Source: Clostridia bacterium
Lineage (GTDB): Bacteria; Bacillota; Peptococcia; Peptococcales; SKKY01
DNA length: 14,352 bases
Assembly (NCBI GenBank): GCA_007123515.1
Contig: SKKY01000025.1
Span: forward strand, 1-14,352
Direction: 5' to 3'
Shown here: positions 13,716-14,352 of the stretch, piece by piece
Layout: the number at the start of each line of letters is the position of its first letter
How positions within the stretch are numbered: position 1 is the first letter of the stretch
The notes under the pieces: generated by a model
What the model was told of the DNA's origin: nothing
Database searches by the model: none
What the model saw: only the letters and a program-made list of their open reading frames with translations
Program-made: the position numbers and the translations under genes

Positions 13716-13849
13716 CACTCCCACAGCTAAAGCAATGGGATTCTTGGGTGATTAAACGCCATTCTGTTTCCAGTAGAGGAGTATAATCTCAAGCTAAGGG
13801 CATGCCATTGCCATTGTCCTTCCTAAGACAGTACATGTAGTATCTTAGG
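13713..13849 (-). ncRNA. Predicted omega-RNA region of the second TnpB element
   Basis: This roughly 130-base segment after the tnpB stop holds two hairpins (terminal stem 13719-13740 and the 7-bp stem 13822-13849) and no gene. In TnpB systems this position encodes the guide RNA scaffold. The flanking guide would be the reverse complement of the end of the hydrolase gene. The mismatched terminal hairpin and broken tnpB suggest decay. Confidence 0.4.
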
Positions 13850-14352
13850 CTGATAGACTTTTACCATCTACCACAGGTGCTTTGATGATATTCATTGCAC
13901 TAAGGCTATCTCGATGTGTTTTGAATCCACATGCGCATGTATGCTTTCTATCTCTTTGCCTTGTTCCGCTCTGCACATTCTGGACAGGTTTGACTCGTAT
14001 ACTTAGGGTCTACGTACTCTACTTTTATCCCTGAAAGTCTGGCTTTATATTCTATGTACTGGGCTAGGCGATAGAATGACCATGTGGGCAAATTCTTTTT
14101 GTTTTTACGGCTCGTTTTTGCCGTCTGGCGTATGCCAGATAGTTGCTCTAGGCGTCTTGTCTCAACGCCCTCTTGGATAGCAAAGTCAACAATTTGACGA
14201 CTTGTTTTGTGGTCGTTGTCTTTCATCCATCGTTGTTCTTTATCATTCAATTTTTTGATTGCTTGTAGTTTCTTTGCTTTACCAAGTGTCTTGCGTTTGC
14301 TTCTAAATTTTCGTTTTATGTATTTGTTTTCTCTGCCATTACCAAAAAAATG
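13845..14352 (-). pseudogene. tnpB: tnpB (RNA-guided nuclease family), frameshifted, N-terminus outside the window
   Basis: In the minus-strand frame from the window edge, the protein reads H-F-F-G-N-G-R and on through Y-I-K-R-K-F-R-S-K-R, the RLEQLSGIR region with the second RuvC glutamate, and the first zinc-finger half YTSQTCPEC. It then stops at TAG (13948-13950), right after NKAKR. Moving by one base resumes DRKHTCACGF, the second zinc-finger half, and HRDSLSAMNI with the third RuvC Asp, to the TAA at 13845-13847. One extra base near 13950-13957 therefore splits the gene. Without the last segment the nuclease lacks half its zinc finger and one catalytic Asp, so it is likely dead unless ribosomes shift frame. 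The first catalytic Asp would lie beyond the window. Confidence 0.88.

Larger units (their letters stand above)
13713..14352 (-). mobile_element. TnpB-type (IS200/IS605-like) element, right end and partial body, continuing beyond the window
   Basis: The border begins TGACAC, then TCCCA (13719-13723) pairs with TGGGA (13736-13740) and GC with GC inside (13726-13733), with two internal mismatches, then TTCTTG. On the minus strand it ends in GTGTCA, as does the remnant at 6360. A stem CCTAAGA/TCTTAGG (13822-13828 with 13843-13849) overlaps the tnpB stop codon, as in omega-RNA regions. The left end and transposase N-terminus lie outside the window. No tnpA is seen. Confidence 0.8.

Overview
The window looks like chromosome from a low-GC Firmicute, most likely an anaerobic Clostridia-type bacterium. 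The reasons are AT-rich sequence, strong AGGAGG-type ribosome binding sites, a transcription-terminating SAM-I (S-box) riboswitch and a methionine-to-cysteine mccA/mccB operon. Two TnpB-type (IS200/IS605-like) element ends lie on the minus strand. The species cannot be fixed from the sequence.

Left part (1-3258): a six-helix membrane chemoreceptor (minus, cut by the window edge) lies back to back with a small serine lipase/esterase whose conserved N-terminus has no canonical start codon, apparently ATT. A bidirectional terminator separates the lipase from a convergent PflX-like radical SAM gene. Between that gene and the next operon are palindromes and a good sigma-A promoter.

Middle (3259-6359): mccA (cystathionine beta-synthase type), mccB (cystathionine gamma-lyase type) and a SAM-dependent methyltransferase form a tight operon for reverse transsulfuration. 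Directly after it, with its own promoter, is a complete S-box riboswitch with terminator and antiterminator. The gene it should control is destroyed: a ribosome binding site and the codons ATG AAG run straight into the end of a TnpB element.

Scar (6360-6819): a decayed TnpB-element right end with omega-RNA-like hairpins, then what looks like the last 28 codons of an MnmA-like tRNA thiolase. Its end carries a 21-bp motif also found inverted near 1450.

Right part (6820-13715): five co-directional genes, namely a periplasmic adaptor (MFP), an RND pump, a macro-domain protein with an XRE-like C-terminus, a cytosolic VWA protein and a membrane-anchored alpha/beta hydrolase. Spacing and overlap suggest one operon or two coupled ones. 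The pump pair exports an unknown substrate; the macro and VWA proteins suggest ADP-ribose or nucleotide stress signalling. The hydrolase stop codon coincides with the terminal bases of a second TnpB element, whose tnpB gene is frameshifted and runs off the right edge.
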